From the NCBI RefSeq assembly GCF_003096995.1, contig NZ_QENU01000004.1, positions 62,001 to 126,000 of the forward strand: a stretch of 64,000 nt of DNA. The letters run 5' to 3'. Under the pieces are notes generated by a model. The model was not told the DNA's origin. It searched no databases and saw nothing but the letters and a program-made list of their open reading frames with translations. The DNA is from Alitibacter langaaensis DSM 22999 (GTDB lineage: Bacteria; Pseudomonadota; Gammaproteobacteria; Enterobacterales; Pasteurellaceae). Made by a program: the position numbers and the translations under genes. Below are positions 21,466 to 31,219 of this stretch, in pieces (position 1 is the first letter of the stretch; each line of letters begins with the position of its first letter).

Positions 21466-22440
21466 ATGAATGACAAAATAATCAATGCCAACGTAAAAAT
21501 GCTCGAAATTTCTGATGACGAAGCAGGACAGCGTATTGACAATTATCTCTTAGCCAAGCTAAAAGGGGTGCCTAAAAGTTTAATTTACCGCATTGTGCGC
21601 AAAGGCGAAGTGCGCGTCAATAAAGGGCGGATCAGACCCGAATATAAATTACAAGCAGGCGATGTGGTTCGCGTTCCGCCTGTACGTGTTTCAGAAAAAG
21701 CGCAAGCCCCTGTTTCCACTAAATTAAATAAAGTTTCACAACTCGAAAATCAGATTATTTTTGAAGATGATTGCTTATTAGTATTGAACAAACCCTCGGG
21801 AATTGCTGTGCACGGCGGCAGCGGCTTAACATTTGGTGTGATTGAAGGATTGCGCGCATTACGCCCCGACGCACGTTTTTTAGAATTGGTGCATCGCCTT
21901 GATCGCGATACATCAGGCATTTTATTAGTCGCCAAAAAACGTTCAGCCTTGCGCAATTTGCATGAGCAATTACGCATCAAAACAGTGCAAAAAGATTATC
22001 TTGCGCTGGTGCGTGGGCAATGGCAATCGCGCGTGAAAGTGGTGCAAGCGCCATTATTGAAAAATGAACTCGCCAGTGGCGAACGTATTGTGAAAGTAAG
22101 CGCTGAAGGAAAGCCCTCAGAAACCCGTTTTTCGATTGAAGAACGTTATCACAATGCCACCTTAGTGAAAGCCTCGCCTGTTACTGGACGCACCCACCAA
22201 ATTCGCGTGCATACTCTGCACGCAGGGCATCCCATTGCGATGGATGACAAATACGGCGATAAAACCTTTAACCAACAAATGCAAACATTAGGTTTAAATC
22301 GTTTATTCCTGCACGCCGCAAGCATTCGTTTTGAACACCCAAAAACTGGGGAAACCTTACGTCTGAACGCGCCACTCGATGAAAAAATGAAAGGAATTTT
22401 GACCGCACTTCGCGCGCAAAACGCGAATATTTCATCATAA
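21466..22440 (+). CDS. rluC: 23S rRNA pseudouridine synthase RluC
   Basis: Makes pseudouridines 955, 2504 and 2580 of 23S rRNA in E. coli. The 324-residue protein has an N-terminal S4 domain (about 18-75) and the catalytic motif [12 protein letters not shown] with the essential Asp (about residue 148). RluC-type features [10 protein letters not shown] are present. It is divergent from rne, as in E. coli. An extended -10 element TGCTAGAAT at 21426-21434 lies 32 bases before the ATG. Confidence 0.94.
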   Translation: MNDKIINANVKMLEISDDEAGQRIDNYLLAKLKGVPKSLIYRIVRKGEVRVNKGRIRPEYKLQAGDVVRVPPVRVSEKAQAPVSTKLNKVSQLENQIIFEDDCLLVLNKPSGIAVHGGSGLTFGVIEGLRALRPDARFLELVHRLDRDTSGILLVAKKRSALRNLHEQLRIKTVQKDYLALVRGQWQSRVKVVQAPLLKNELASGERIVKVSAEGKPSETRFSIEERYHNATLVKASPVTGRTHQIRVHTLHAGHPIAMDDKYGDKTFNQQMQTLGLNRLFLHAASIRFEHPKTGETLRLNAPLDEKMKGILTALRAQNANISS

Positions 22441-22571
22441 AACGAGCAATATCTTCGCGCGTTATTATCGCTACATAGTCTATTATTGTATTCTTTCATT
22501 TTCTTAGATGGGCATTGATATTTTCAATGATCTAAAGTGAGAGATATAAATACAAAAAATAATAAATTTTT

Positions 22572-22617
22572 CACCGCACTTTAATGATTTTTGTTTGAAT
22601 GATGGCAAAGTGCGGTC
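22572..22617. repeat. Inverted USS pair after rluC
   Basis: CACCGCACTTT (22572-22582) and AAAGTGCGGT (about 22607-22616) flank a 24-base loop in the 308-base gap between rluC and grxD. Nothing else recognisable lies in the gap apart from the terminator at 22715. Confidence 0.75.
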
Positions 22618-22714
22618 AATTTTGCCGAAGTTTTGGATCTATTTCATAGTGGCTATAATGGATATGGCGAGGAATCATCAATCCCATATAAGCGCGATGC
22701 TCTTTGAACATAAA

Positions 22715-22744
22715 AAAACCGCTAATCTAGGTTAGCGGTTTTTA
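22715..22744. terminator. Bidirectional terminator between rluC and grxD
   Basis: AAAACCGCTAA and TTAGCGGTTTT pair around TCTAGG, with A and T runs on either side, so it works for both convergent genes. Confidence 0.87.
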
Positions 22745-22748
22745 ACAA

Positions 22749-23081
22749 TTAGGCTTGTGCAGAATGACGTTCTGCCACTTCTTTTAACAGCGGCTGCAAT
22801 TCGCCTGATTGGAACATTTCTAACACGATGTCGCAACCACCGATTAATTCACCCTCAACCCATAATTGTGGGAATGTTGGCCAGTTTGCAAATTTAGGCA
22901 ATTCAGCGCGCACATCTGCGTGTTGTAAAATATCCACATAACCGAACGGCACTTGGCAATTAATTAACGCTTCTACTGCACGAGCAGAGAAACCACATGA
23001 AGGCAATTTTGGTGAACCTTTCATATAAATTAAAATTGGGTTTTCAGCAATTTGCTTTTTGATTTTCTCTAAAGTTTCCAT
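22749..23081 (-). CDS. grxD: Monothiol glutaredoxin Grx4
   Basis: Monothiol glutaredoxin that binds and delivers [2Fe-2S] clusters in the cytoplasm. The 110-residue protein has the CGFS active site at Cys29, followed by the WPTFPQLWVEGELIGGCDI glutathione-binding region. The frame is open 25 codons further upstream, but METLEKIKKQ is the conserved family start and an AAGGAAAA site precedes it, so 23081 was taken. Single gene, read toward the terminator at 22715. Confidence 0.95.
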   Translation of the reverse strand: METLEKIKKQIAENPILIYMKGSPKLPSCGFSARAVEALINCQVPFGYVDILQHADVRAELPKFANWPTFPQLWVEGELIGGCDIVLEMFQSGELQPLLKEVAERHSAQA

Positions 23082-23178
23082 TGTTTTTCCTTTTGTAAAT
23101 TCGAAAGTGCGGTCCATTTTAGCAGAATTTTGTTTTAATCCAAGTAATTTAATCAACTACTACTGACTATTATCAACG

Positions 23179-23970
23179 CTACCAACTACCGCCTGCTCCA
23201 CCGCCACCGAAACCGCCGCCGCCAAAGCCGCCGCTATCCCCGCCGCCGAAACCGCCACCAAATCCACCGCCGCCATAACGATTACGGCGACTGTTGGCAA
23301 TCATACTCGCAATAATGGCTGCATTTTGTAATTGGTCGTGATTTTTTGTTGGGCTCACATAAGCCGAACGGCGCCAACTCAGCTCGCCAAATAGCACAAA
23401 TAAGATAAACAGGCAGATTATGATGAATGGGATATAATCATCAATCGCCGTTTCATTCGCATCTGTTGGCAATGCGGCATATTCGTTTTGACTGGCGGCA
23501 ATAATATTATCTAATGCTTGATTAATGCCTTGAGCATAATTGCCCGAGCGGAAATTAGGCAAAATGACTTTACGAATAATCTGTGAAAGCAAGGCATCGG
23601 GCAACGCGCCTTCCAACCCTCGCCCCGTTGCGATAAAGACTTTGCGATTATCTTTTGCAACCAATAACAGTACACCGTTATCTAATTTTTTACGTCCAAT
23701 CCCCCACTTGTCTCCAAGCTGGAAAGCATAATCAGAAATGTCATATTGCCCTACTGAACCCAGCATAACCACCGCGATCTGCGAACTCGTTTCGCTGCTG
23801 TATTGACGCAATTTATTCTCTAAATATTGCACTTCTTGAGAAGAAAGGGTGTGCGTGTAGTCATTCACATAACGAAATGGGCTAGGCACAGGCGGAAAAT
23901 CATCCGCGAATGTAACACTAGACATAAAAACAGTGAATAAAACTACCGCACTTTTCAACCATTTAACCAT
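23179..23970 (-). CDS. Secreted/membrane TPM-domain protein (YgcG family)
   Basis: A 263-residue envelope protein. A signal peptide (VVLFTVFMSSVTFA, cleavage near residue 22) leads into a TPM domain (about 30-155, with LDNGVLLLVAKDNRKVFIATG), then one membrane span (about 177-196) and a tail from about residue 225 made almost only of Gly, Phe and Ser ending GSW. The TPM fold has been called a phosphatase in plants but its bacterial role is unclear. It overlaps the preceding TPM gene by 8 bases and lies in a lemA-TPM-TPM cluster, a common bacterial arrangement thought to act at the envelope. Confidence 0.85.
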   Translation of the reverse strand: MVKWLKSAVVLFTVFMSSVTFADDFPPVPSPFRYVNDYTHTLSSQEVQYLENKLRQYSSETSSQIAVVMLGSVGQYDISDYAFQLGDKWGIGRKKLDNGVLLLVAKDNRKVFIATGRGLEGALPDALLSQIIRKVILPNFRSGNYAQGINQALDNIIAASQNEYAALPTDANETAIDDYIPFIIICLFILFVLFGELSWRRSAYVSPTKNHDQLQNAAIIASMIANSRRNRYGGGGFGGGFGGGDSGGFGGGGFGGGGAGGSW

Positions 23971-24403
23971 TAATAATCACCTCATTTGGCAATTCATTCA
24001 CGTCATCAGGTTGAATTGGAAAATATTTTGCCAATTCTTTGCCGATCATTTGAATTGCAAGAACCACAGCATCCGTATGTTTGCCTTGTTTAAATTGTGC
24101 CACCATCACTTGATGCGCTTGTTGCCAAAAGTCATCACCCACAAATTGGTGTATGCCTTCATCACCAATAATGGCAGATTGATGATCTTTATAGGCAATA
24201 TAAATTAATACGGCATTACGCGCTTGCGTTTGCTGCATGCCTAACTCATCAAAAACCTGCAAAGTGCGGTTTAAAATCGGCGCATTTTGTAAATGTGGCT
24301 CAATATAAACACGTAATTCCGCAGAAGTTTGCTGCTCAAGTGCAACAATAGCTTGCTCAATATGGCTTTTCTCAAAAGGAATTTTAGCAGAAAATAGGGG
24401 CAT
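23963..24403 (-). CDS. TPM-domain protein, soluble form
   Basis: A 146-residue protein that is essentially one TPM domain (FSAKIPFEKSHIEQAIVALE start; AVLIYIAYKDHQSAIIGDEGI around 64-84). No signal peptide or clear membrane span is visible. Its 3' end overlaps the start of the YgcG-like gene by 8 bases, so the two are translationally coupled. Together with lemA this is the conserved LemA/TPM cluster; the function is not established. Confidence 0.82.
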   Translation of the reverse strand: MPLFSAKIPFEKSHIEQAIVALEQQTSAELRVYIEPHLQNAPILNRTLQVFDELGMQQTQARNAVLIYIAYKDHQSAIIGDEGIHQFVGDDFWQQAHQVMVAQFKQGKHTDAVVLAIQMIGKELAKYFPIQPDDVNELPNEVIING

Positions 24404-24449
24404 AATTTCTCACTTATTCGGGTGGTTTATTTTGTAATAAGTCCTAAAA

Positions 24450-24474
24450 GAAAGGTGCGTCAAACGCACCTTAT
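24450..24474 (-). terminator. Hairpin between lemA and the TPM genes
   Basis: On the minus strand AAGGTGCGT and ACGCACCTT form a 9-bp stem with a 3-base loop, then TCTTTT. It lies 16 bases after lemA and 50 before the next gene, so it may cut lemA transcripts short and reduce the downstream pair. Confidence 0.75.
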
Positions 24475-24489
24475 GACATTAAACGGGCA

Positions 24490-25071
24490 TTATTCAAAAC
24501 TTACTGTTGGTGCATTCTCAGCACCTGATACTGATTTGAAATAAGGTTTTTCTTTAAAACCGAAAATCATTGCAGCAAATTTAGTTGGGAATGTACGAAC
24601 ATAAGAATTATAAGTTTTCGCAGCATTATTAAAGTCATTACGAGCTTTATTAATACGATTTTCCGTACCTTCTAATTGCTGTTGTAAATTCATAAAACCT
24701 TCATGCGCTTTTAATTCAGGATATTTTTCCACTGAAACTAATAAACGTGATAAGGCTGAACCCACTGAATCTTGATTTTGTTGGAATTGTGCTAATTGTT
24801 GTTCAGTCATATTAGCTGGATCAATTTTGACTTGTGTCGCTTTAGCACGAGCTTCAATCACACCTGTTAACGTTTCTTTCTCAAAATTAGCTTGACCTTT
24901 TACCGTATTCACTAAATTTGGGATCATATCTGCACGACGTTGATATTGAGATTCTACATTTGCCCAAACCGAATCAATTTCTTCTTCTGATTTTACTAAG
25001 CCGTTGTAACTTGACATTAATGTAAAACCAACAATAACTGCGATAATCACCGCAATAAGCCATTTTTTCAT
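24490..25071 (-). CDS. lemA: LemA family protein
   Basis: A 193-residue membrane-anchored protein: one N-terminal span (about 4-22) with a short inner tail, then a helical LemA domain outside (VWANVESQYQRRADMIPNLV, about 40-59; NKARNDFNNAAKTYN, about 145-160). The molecular function is unknown. First of three genes on this strand, followed by two TPM-domain genes, the usual context of bacterial lemA. Confidence 0.9.
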   Translation of the reverse strand: MKKWLIAVIIAVIVGFTLMSSYNGLVKSEEEIDSVWANVESQYQRRADMIPNLVNTVKGQANFEKETLTGVIEARAKATQVKIDPANMTEQQLAQFQQNQDSVGSALSRLLVSVEKYPELKAHEGFMNLQQQLEGTENRINKARNDFNNAAKTYNSYVRTFPTKFAAMIFGFKEKPYFKSVSGAENAPTVSFE

Positions 25072-25225
25072 TACAAAGTTCCTTTATGCATAAAATAACT
25101 TCATTATTCCCCCTCGTTATCATGATGGAAATAAATGAGCTGTTATCTCACGCTAATAAAATTCATTTTCTAGTTACAGTGGATAACAAAGCAATTTCCA
25201 CTTAACCTTTAATTGATGCTAACAA

Positions 25226-25256
25226 AAGACCCAAACATTACTGCCTGGGTCTTCCT
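25226..25256 (-). terminator. Intrinsic terminator of the OmpA/P5 gene
   Basis: On the minus strand AAGACCCAGGCA and TGTTTGGGTCTT can pair (an AGACCCA/TGGGTCT core), followed by TTGTTAGC. It lies 35 bases past the stop codon. Confidence 0.7.
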
Positions 25257-25290
25257 TGAATTTATTTATCTAATTGCTTAGATAGTTAAA

Positions 25291-26355
25291 TTACATAGTA
25301 GCTTGCTTGTTGCCTTGAACTTGAACTTCAACGCGACGGTCTGGTGCTAAGCAAGCGATTAATGCTTTACGACCTTTAACTGCATCACAAGTGTTGCCAG
25401 TTACTGGGTTTGCTTCACCGTAACCAGTTGCTGTGATTGCGTTAGAGTTAACACCTTTAGAAACTAAGTAGTTAGCTACTGTTTCTGCACGACGTTGTGA
25501 AAGTTTTAAGTTAGATGCATCTTTACCGATACGGTCTGCATAACCATTAACTGCTACTGCTGGGTTAGATACTTGGGCGATTTCGCCGTAGATACCGTCT
25601 AATGCTGTAGAAGCTTCAGGTTTTAATGTTGATTTACCGAATGCGAAAGTTACATCACTGTTTAAAGTGAAAGTTTTGTTTACAACTTCAGGTGCTACAA
25701 CTGCTGCGCCTTGACCGAAACGGTAAGAAATACCTGCAGTTACAGAGTGAATATCTGGGCTGTAGTTGTAGTTAGTATCAGAGTAGCCAGCTTTGTCTAA
25801 AGCGCTATCTAAGTTACCCGCTTTGCTTAACCATTGGTATTCAACGCGTGCCGCTAATTCTGGTAAAATTGCGTATTCAACACCTGCACCTAAAATTAAA
25901 GATGCTTTAGTTTTGTTGAATTTTTCTGCATCGTCGCCTTTACCTGCTTTATACATGTTACGAACGATACCAACACCTACTTTACCGTAAACGTCTAAAT
26001 CTTGATAAACTTCATAGCTAGGTTTTAATGCTAAGCTAAAACCGTGTGCTGAGTGGTAACCTGTACCTTCACCAGCTTCGCGAGTTTTGTTTTTACCGAA
26101 GAAATCATAACCTGCTTCTGCTGCTAAACCAAAGTTATTTTGGTTTAAGATTTGGTAACCGCCAAATACGCCGTAAGTTACAGAATTACGGTTAAAACCT
26201 ACATCTTCTTGCGCTGCTACACGTTTAACACCGTTGTGCATTGCTGACCAACCTACACGAGCACCCGCGTAGAATGTGTTTTCTTGTGGAGCTGCTTGCG
26301 CAACTGTTGTTGCTGCTAAACCAGCGATAGCTAATGCGATTGCTGTTTTTTTCAT
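25291..26355 (-). CDS. ompA: Outer membrane protein P5 (OmpA family)
   Basis: A 354-residue OmpA homologue, the P5 protein of Haemophilus. A signal peptide ends at VAQA|APQ (residue 21). An eight-stranded beta-barrel (about 22-210) is followed by a peptidoglycan-binding OmpA domain with NGYADRIGKDASNLKLSQRR (about 270-289) and the conserved Cys pair (GNTCD...IACLAPDRR). It links the outer membrane to the wall; in Haemophilus P5 also binds mucin and factor H. Codon use is strongly biased to A/T-ending preferred codons, as expected for a very abundant protein. A 494-base non-coding region lies upstream. Confidence 0.94.
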   Translation of the reverse strand: MKKTAIALAIAGLAATTVAQAAPQENTFYAGARVGWSAMHNGVKRVAAQEDVGFNRNSVTYGVFGGYQILNQNNFGLAAEAGYDFFGKNKTREAGEGTGYHSAHGFSLALKPSYEVYQDLDVYGKVGVGIVRNMYKAGKGDDAEKFNKTKASLILGAGVEYAILPELAARVEYQWLSKAGNLDSALDKAGYSDTNYNYSPDIHSVTAGISYRFGQGAAVVAPEVVNKTFTLNSDVTFAFGKSTLKPEASTALDGIYGEIAQVSNPAVAVNGYADRIGKDASNLKLSQRRAETVANYLVSKGVNSNAITATGYGEANPVTGNTCDAVKGRKALIACLAPDRRVEVQVQGNKQATM

Positions 26356-26849
26356 TGTGATGATCCTCTTAAAATTTAGTCATCTTAATTAAAAAATTTT
26401 GTATCAGCTGATATAGCTGAAGTACAAACACAATTTCTTGTGCCATATATATCTTAAATCTTTTTGCTAAAAAAGTGAACTTTTTCATGCAAACAAGAAC
26501 TAAGCATACATCTTCTTAAGGGTACTGAATTTGCCCTGTATCCTTTTGACAAATTCATTTCCTTCAAACTTGCTGTAAGAAAGAACGTTTCAAAAGTGTG
26601 CGTATTATCTAACATAAATATAGGAAATCAAATTTTTCTAGTTCTTTTGATTACTTTTTATTCAATTCTATATTCTTTAGGTTATTTTTTAATCTATTTT
26701 TGATATTTTTATATAACCAACAGTTAAAAACTATTAAATTTTGACCGCACTTTCCCATTTGTTCACCTTAAACACCCTTTTTTCTGTACTTTTCTATGCT
26801 AAAATCAAGCTAATTTCACTTATTCCTATAAATATAAGAGCACAACATT
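26356..26849. other. Long A+T-rich region between ompA (P5) and ydiJ
   Basis: 494 bases without a credible gene. On the ompA side it holds an AGGATC-type ribosome-binding site and a hairpin, TCAGCT/AGCTGA (26404-26420), about 50 bases before the ompA start. On the ydiJ side it holds a USS (26743-26752) and a TATGCTAAAAT-like extended -10 (about 26796-26806). A small RNA is possible but no terminator-promoter pair was seen. Confidence 0.6.
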
Positions 26850-29800
26850 ATGTTACCTCGTCTAAAAAATGTTCCTCAACTCAATCCATTAGTTACTGAA
26901 TATCTGCAAGATTTGCAACAGCAAGCCTTTGAAGGGGATATTGCCTCCAATTATGCGGATCGCTTAAGCCTTGCGACGGATAACAGCGTTTATCAAATGT
27001 TGCCACAAGCCATTTTATTTCCTAAATCCGTTGCGGATGTTGTGCGCATCACTAAGCTAGGGCAACAACAAAAATATCGTTTACTCAAGTTTACCCCTCG
27101 AGGTGGCGGAACGGGCACGAATGGACAAGCGCTTAACGACACGATAATAGTCGATCTATCGCGCCATATGACTGGCATTTTAGAACTGAACGTGGAACAG
27201 CGTTGGGTGCGGGTGCAAGCAGGCGTGGTGAAGGATCAATTAAATCAATATTTAAAACCCTATGGTCTATTTTTTGCGCCAGAACTTTCCACCAGCAACC
27301 GCGCGACTCTCGGCGGCATGATTAACACAGATGCCTCTGGTCAAGGTTCATTACAATATGGCAAAACCTCTGATCACGTGCTGGCATTAAAAGCCGTGCT
27401 CGTCAACGGTGAGATATTAGAAACACGCGCTATTAACACGAGCAATTTTGCTGAAAATTTACCGCCAAATTTGACCGCACTTGGTCGTCAAATACACCAA
27501 GAAATTTTTACTCGCACGAAAGAAAAGCGTCAAACTATTATTCGTGATTTACCCCAGCTCAATCGTTTTTTGACAGGATACGATCTCAAAAATGTATTTA
27601 ATCAAGAAGAAACCGAATTTAATCTCAGCCGAATTTTAACGGGTTCAGAAGGTTCTCTTGCCTTTATTTGTGAAGCCGTGCTGGATCTCACGCCCATTCC
27701 CCAATTCCGCACCTTGATTAATGTGAAATACAGCTCATTTAATGCGGCATTGCGTAACGCGCCATTTATGGTAAAAGCCAATGCGCTTTCTGTGGAAACC
27801 GTGGACAGCAAAGTCCTAGGCTTGGCAAAAGAAGACATTATTTGGCATTCGGTGCAAGATCTGCTCACAAAAACAGAAGAAAACCCCATTCTCGGATTAA
27901 ATATTGTGGAATATGCAGGTAATGATCAGCATAAAATTCAAGATTTAGTCACTGCACTTTGCGCGCAGCTAGATGAGAAAATGGCGAAAGGCGAAGACAA
28001 TATTATTGGTTATCAAGTCACCCAAGATTTAGCCAGCATTGAGCGCATTTATGCTATGCGTAAAAAAGCGGTGGGATTATTGGGTAATGCCAAAGGCTGG
28101 GCAAAACCCATCGCCTTTGTGGAAGATACCTGCGTGCCACCAGAAAATTTAGCGGACTATATTTTAGAATTCCGCGCGCTTCTTGACTCGCACAATCTTC
28201 AATATGGAATGTTCGGCCATGTGGATGCGGGGGTGTTGCACGTTCGCCCTGCGTTGGATTTAACAGATCGCTCTCAAGTGCAATTATTCAAAGAAATCTC
28301 TGATAAGGTAGCGGAACTCACCCACAAATACGGTGGACTCATTTGGGGCGAGCATGGCAAAGGCATTCGTTCTTATTATGGCGAGAAATTTTTCACCCCT
28401 GAATTATGGCAAGAATTGCGCTATATGAAATTCTTATTCGACCCTGAAAATCGCCTTAACCCGGGTAAAATCTGTACGCCACTCAACTGCGATGATGAGC
28501 TTTATGGCTTGCTGTCGCCTATGCGAGCCGATCACGATCGCCAAATTCCGATTCAACTTCGTGAAGAATTTCGCGGCGCGATGAATTGTAACGGCAATGG
28601 CTTATGCTTTAATTTTGATGTGCACAGCACCATGTGCCCGTCAATGAAGGTTACACGCAATCGCTTATATTCGCCGAAAGGACGCGCAGCGATGGTGCGT
28701 GAGTGGTTAAAACTGATGGCAAATGAAAATGTCCAACCGAATGAACTCGATTTTCGCCATTCTGAAATCAAGCTTAGCGAATTTATTCAAAAAATTAAAA
28801 ATCAGTTTAAACGAAAAACAGAATATGATTTTAGCCACGAAGTCAAAGCGGCAATGGACAGCTGTTTAGCTTGTAAAGCCTGTGCAAGCCAGTGCCCGAT
28901 TAAAATTGATGTGGCAAATTTCCGTTCTAAATTTTTCTATTTTTATCACCAACGCTATTTGCGCCCAGCCAAAGATTATGCCGTGGCGAATTTAGAACTT
29001 GTCGCACCTTATCTGGCAAAAGCGCCAAAAGTGTTCAACTTTTTCACAAAAATGAAAGCAGTCCAAACGGCGGCGGAAAAAACGCTGGGAATGACTGATT
29101 TGCCTTTGCTTTCCCAACCGAATTTACAAAGCCAATTAGTGGAATTGGGCTATCAAGGTAAATCTTTGGAAGCACTAGAAAAACTGTCTGCCAGTGAAAA
29201 AGCCAACTTAATTTTGGTGGTGCAAGATCCTTGGACATCTTATTACGATGCGAAAGTCGTTCGTGATTTTGTGGCGCTCGCGGAAAAATTGGGCTATCAA
29301 GCCATTTTGTTGCCTTTCCGACCGAACGGTAAAGCACAGCATATTAAAGGCTTTCTCAAACAATTTACAAGAACCGCCAAAAACCAAGCTGAAATGTTAA
29401 ACCGTGTCGCTAAACTAGGCGTGCCGCTCGTGGGCGTAGATCCTGCGATTGTCTTGTCCTATCGTGATGAATATAAAGAAGTGTTGGGCACAGATCGTGG
29501 GGATTTCCACGTGCTCACCGCCCACGAATGGTTGAAAGCTGAACTGAAATCTGAACGCTTGCAAAGTGCGGTCAAAAACTTGCAAATTTCTGACCGCACT
29601 TCTGCGCCAGAAGCCTGGTATTTATTCCCGCACTGCACGGAAGCGACCTTTATGCCAACAAGCCCGAAAGACTGGCAGCAGATTTTTGCTACATTCGGCG
29701 AAAACCTGCAAATTGAAAATGTTGGCTGCTGCGGTATGGCTGGCGTATTCGGGCATGAAGTGCAAAATCAGCAGATCTCTCGCGATATTTATGATCAATC

Positions 29801-29942
29801 TTGGGGCGAAAAACTTAAAGGCAAAGCCGCCGAACGCTGTCTTGCCACGGGTTATTCTTGCCGCAGTCAAGTAAATCGTTTTGCGCAATTCAAGCCGAAA
29901 CACCCCGTTCAGGCATTATTGACATTATTTTCGTCATATTAA
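26850..29942 (+). CDS. ydiJ: FAD-linked D-2-hydroxyglutarate dehydrogenase-type oxidoreductase YdiJ
   Basis: A 1030-residue three-part flavoprotein matching E. coli YdiJ (1018), recently assigned as a D-2-hydroxyglutarate dehydrogenase. N-terminal FAD-binding PCMH domain with PRGGGTGTNGQAL (about 86-98) and GGMINTDASGQGSLQYG (about 154-170); a flavoprotein C-terminal domain (HVDAGVLHVRPAL, IWGEHGKGIRSYYGEKF); then an iron-sulfur part with CNGNGLC and CLACKACASQCP (about 672-683) and a GlpC-like CCG motif (NVGCCGMAGVFGHE, near 955). Electrons probably pass to quinone or another carrier at the membrane. An inverted USS pair lies inside the gene. Confidence 0.92.
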   Translation: MLPRLKNVPQLNPLVTEYLQDLQQQAFEGDIASNYADRLSLATDNSVYQMLPQAILFPKSVADVVRITKLGQQQKYRLLKFTPRGGGTGTNGQALNDTIIVDLSRHMTGILELNVEQRWVRVQAGVVKDQLNQYLKPYGLFFAPELSTSNRATLGGMINTDASGQGSLQYGKTSDHVLALKAVLVNGEILETRAINTSNFAENLPPNLTALGRQIHQEIFTRTKEKRQTIIRDLPQLNRFLTGYDLKNVFNQEETEFNLSRILTGSEGSLAFICEAVLDLTPIPQFRTLINVKYSSFNAALRNAPFMVKANALSVETVDSKVLGLAKEDIIWHSVQDLLTKTEENPILGLNIVEYAGNDQHKIQDLVTALCAQLDEKMAKGEDNIIGYQVTQDLASIERIYAMRKKAVGLLGNAKGWAKPIAFVEDTCVPPENLADYILEFRALLDSHNLQYGMFGHVDAGVLHVRPALDLTDRSQVQLFKEISDKVAELTHKYGGLIWGEHGKGIRSYYGEKFFTPELWQELRYMKFLFDPENRLNPGKICTPLNCDDELYGLLSPMRADHDRQIPIQLREEFRGAMNCNGNGLCFNFDVHSTMCPSMKVTRNRLYSPKGRAAMVREWLKLMANENVQPNELDFRHSEIKLSEFIQKIKNQFKRKTEYDFSHEVKAAMDSCLACKACASQCPIKIDVANFRSKFFYFYHQRYLRPAKDYAVANLELVAPYLAKAPKVFNFFTKMKAVQTAAEKTLGMTDLPLLSQPNLQSQLVELGYQGKSLEALEKLSASEKANLILVVQDPWTSYYDAKVVRDFVALAEKLGYQAILLPFRPNGKAQHIKGFLKQFTRTAKNQAEMLNRVAKLGVPLVGVDPAIVLSYRDEYKEVLGTDRGDFHVLTAHEWLKAELKSERLQSAVKNLQISDRTSAPEAWYLFPHCTEATFMPTSPKDWQQIFATFGENLQIENVGCCGMAGVFGHEVQNQQISRDIYDQSWGEKLKGKAAERCLATGYSCRSQVNRFAQFKPKHPVQALLTLFSSY
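29564..29601. repeat. Inverted USS pair inside ydiJ
   Basis: AAGTGCGGTCA and TGACCGCACTT flank a 16-base loop inside codons 905-917, in a linker before the C-terminal CCG domain, where the encoded residues are poorly conserved. Confidence 0.85.
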
Positions 29943-29960
29943 TTGCCAGTATTCGTAAAA

Positions 29961-30002
29961 TGATGCCCGCTTGGAAATATCCAAAAAAACAGGCGGGCAT
30001 CA
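29961..30002. repeat. Hairpin after ydiJ
   Basis: TGATGCCCGC and GCGGGCATCA form a perfect 10-bp stem with a 22-base A-rich loop, 18 bases beyond the ydiJ stop. No T run follows, so it may stabilise the 3' end rather than terminate. Between it and metF are a USS (30115-30123) and nothing else recognised. Confidence 0.6.
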
Positions 30003-30139
30003 AACCCACCGTTATAATCTTTTGCCGCCTTTTTACAACCTTTATTACTCATTCATCACACATTTTCCTTTGCCCTAAAATCTTATCCTTTATATAGAGG
30101 AAAGAAATAAAGAAAAGTGCGGTCAATTTTTGCAAAATT

Positions 30140-31077
<938 letters not shown>

Positions 31078-31100
31078 TTTCAAAAAATTCACTTTTAAAC

Positions 31101-31113
31101 TGAATCTAATTCA
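31101..31113. promoter_or_regulatory. Candidate MetR box upstream of metF
   Basis: TGAATCTAATTCA fits the MetR consensus TGAA-N5-TTCA exactly. It is centred about 65 bases upstream of the predicted metF start, a usual position for a LysR-type activator. It also lies 107 bases before the divergent trhP start. Confidence 0.6.
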
Positions 31114-31219
31114 TAGTAAAACTTTTCTAATTTTGACCGCACTTTGTGCTAAAATGCCCTACTTTAAAACGGCTTGCCTTGGGTAAGCTACTGACTTGAA
31201 CTCAGACTACGGAAAAATG

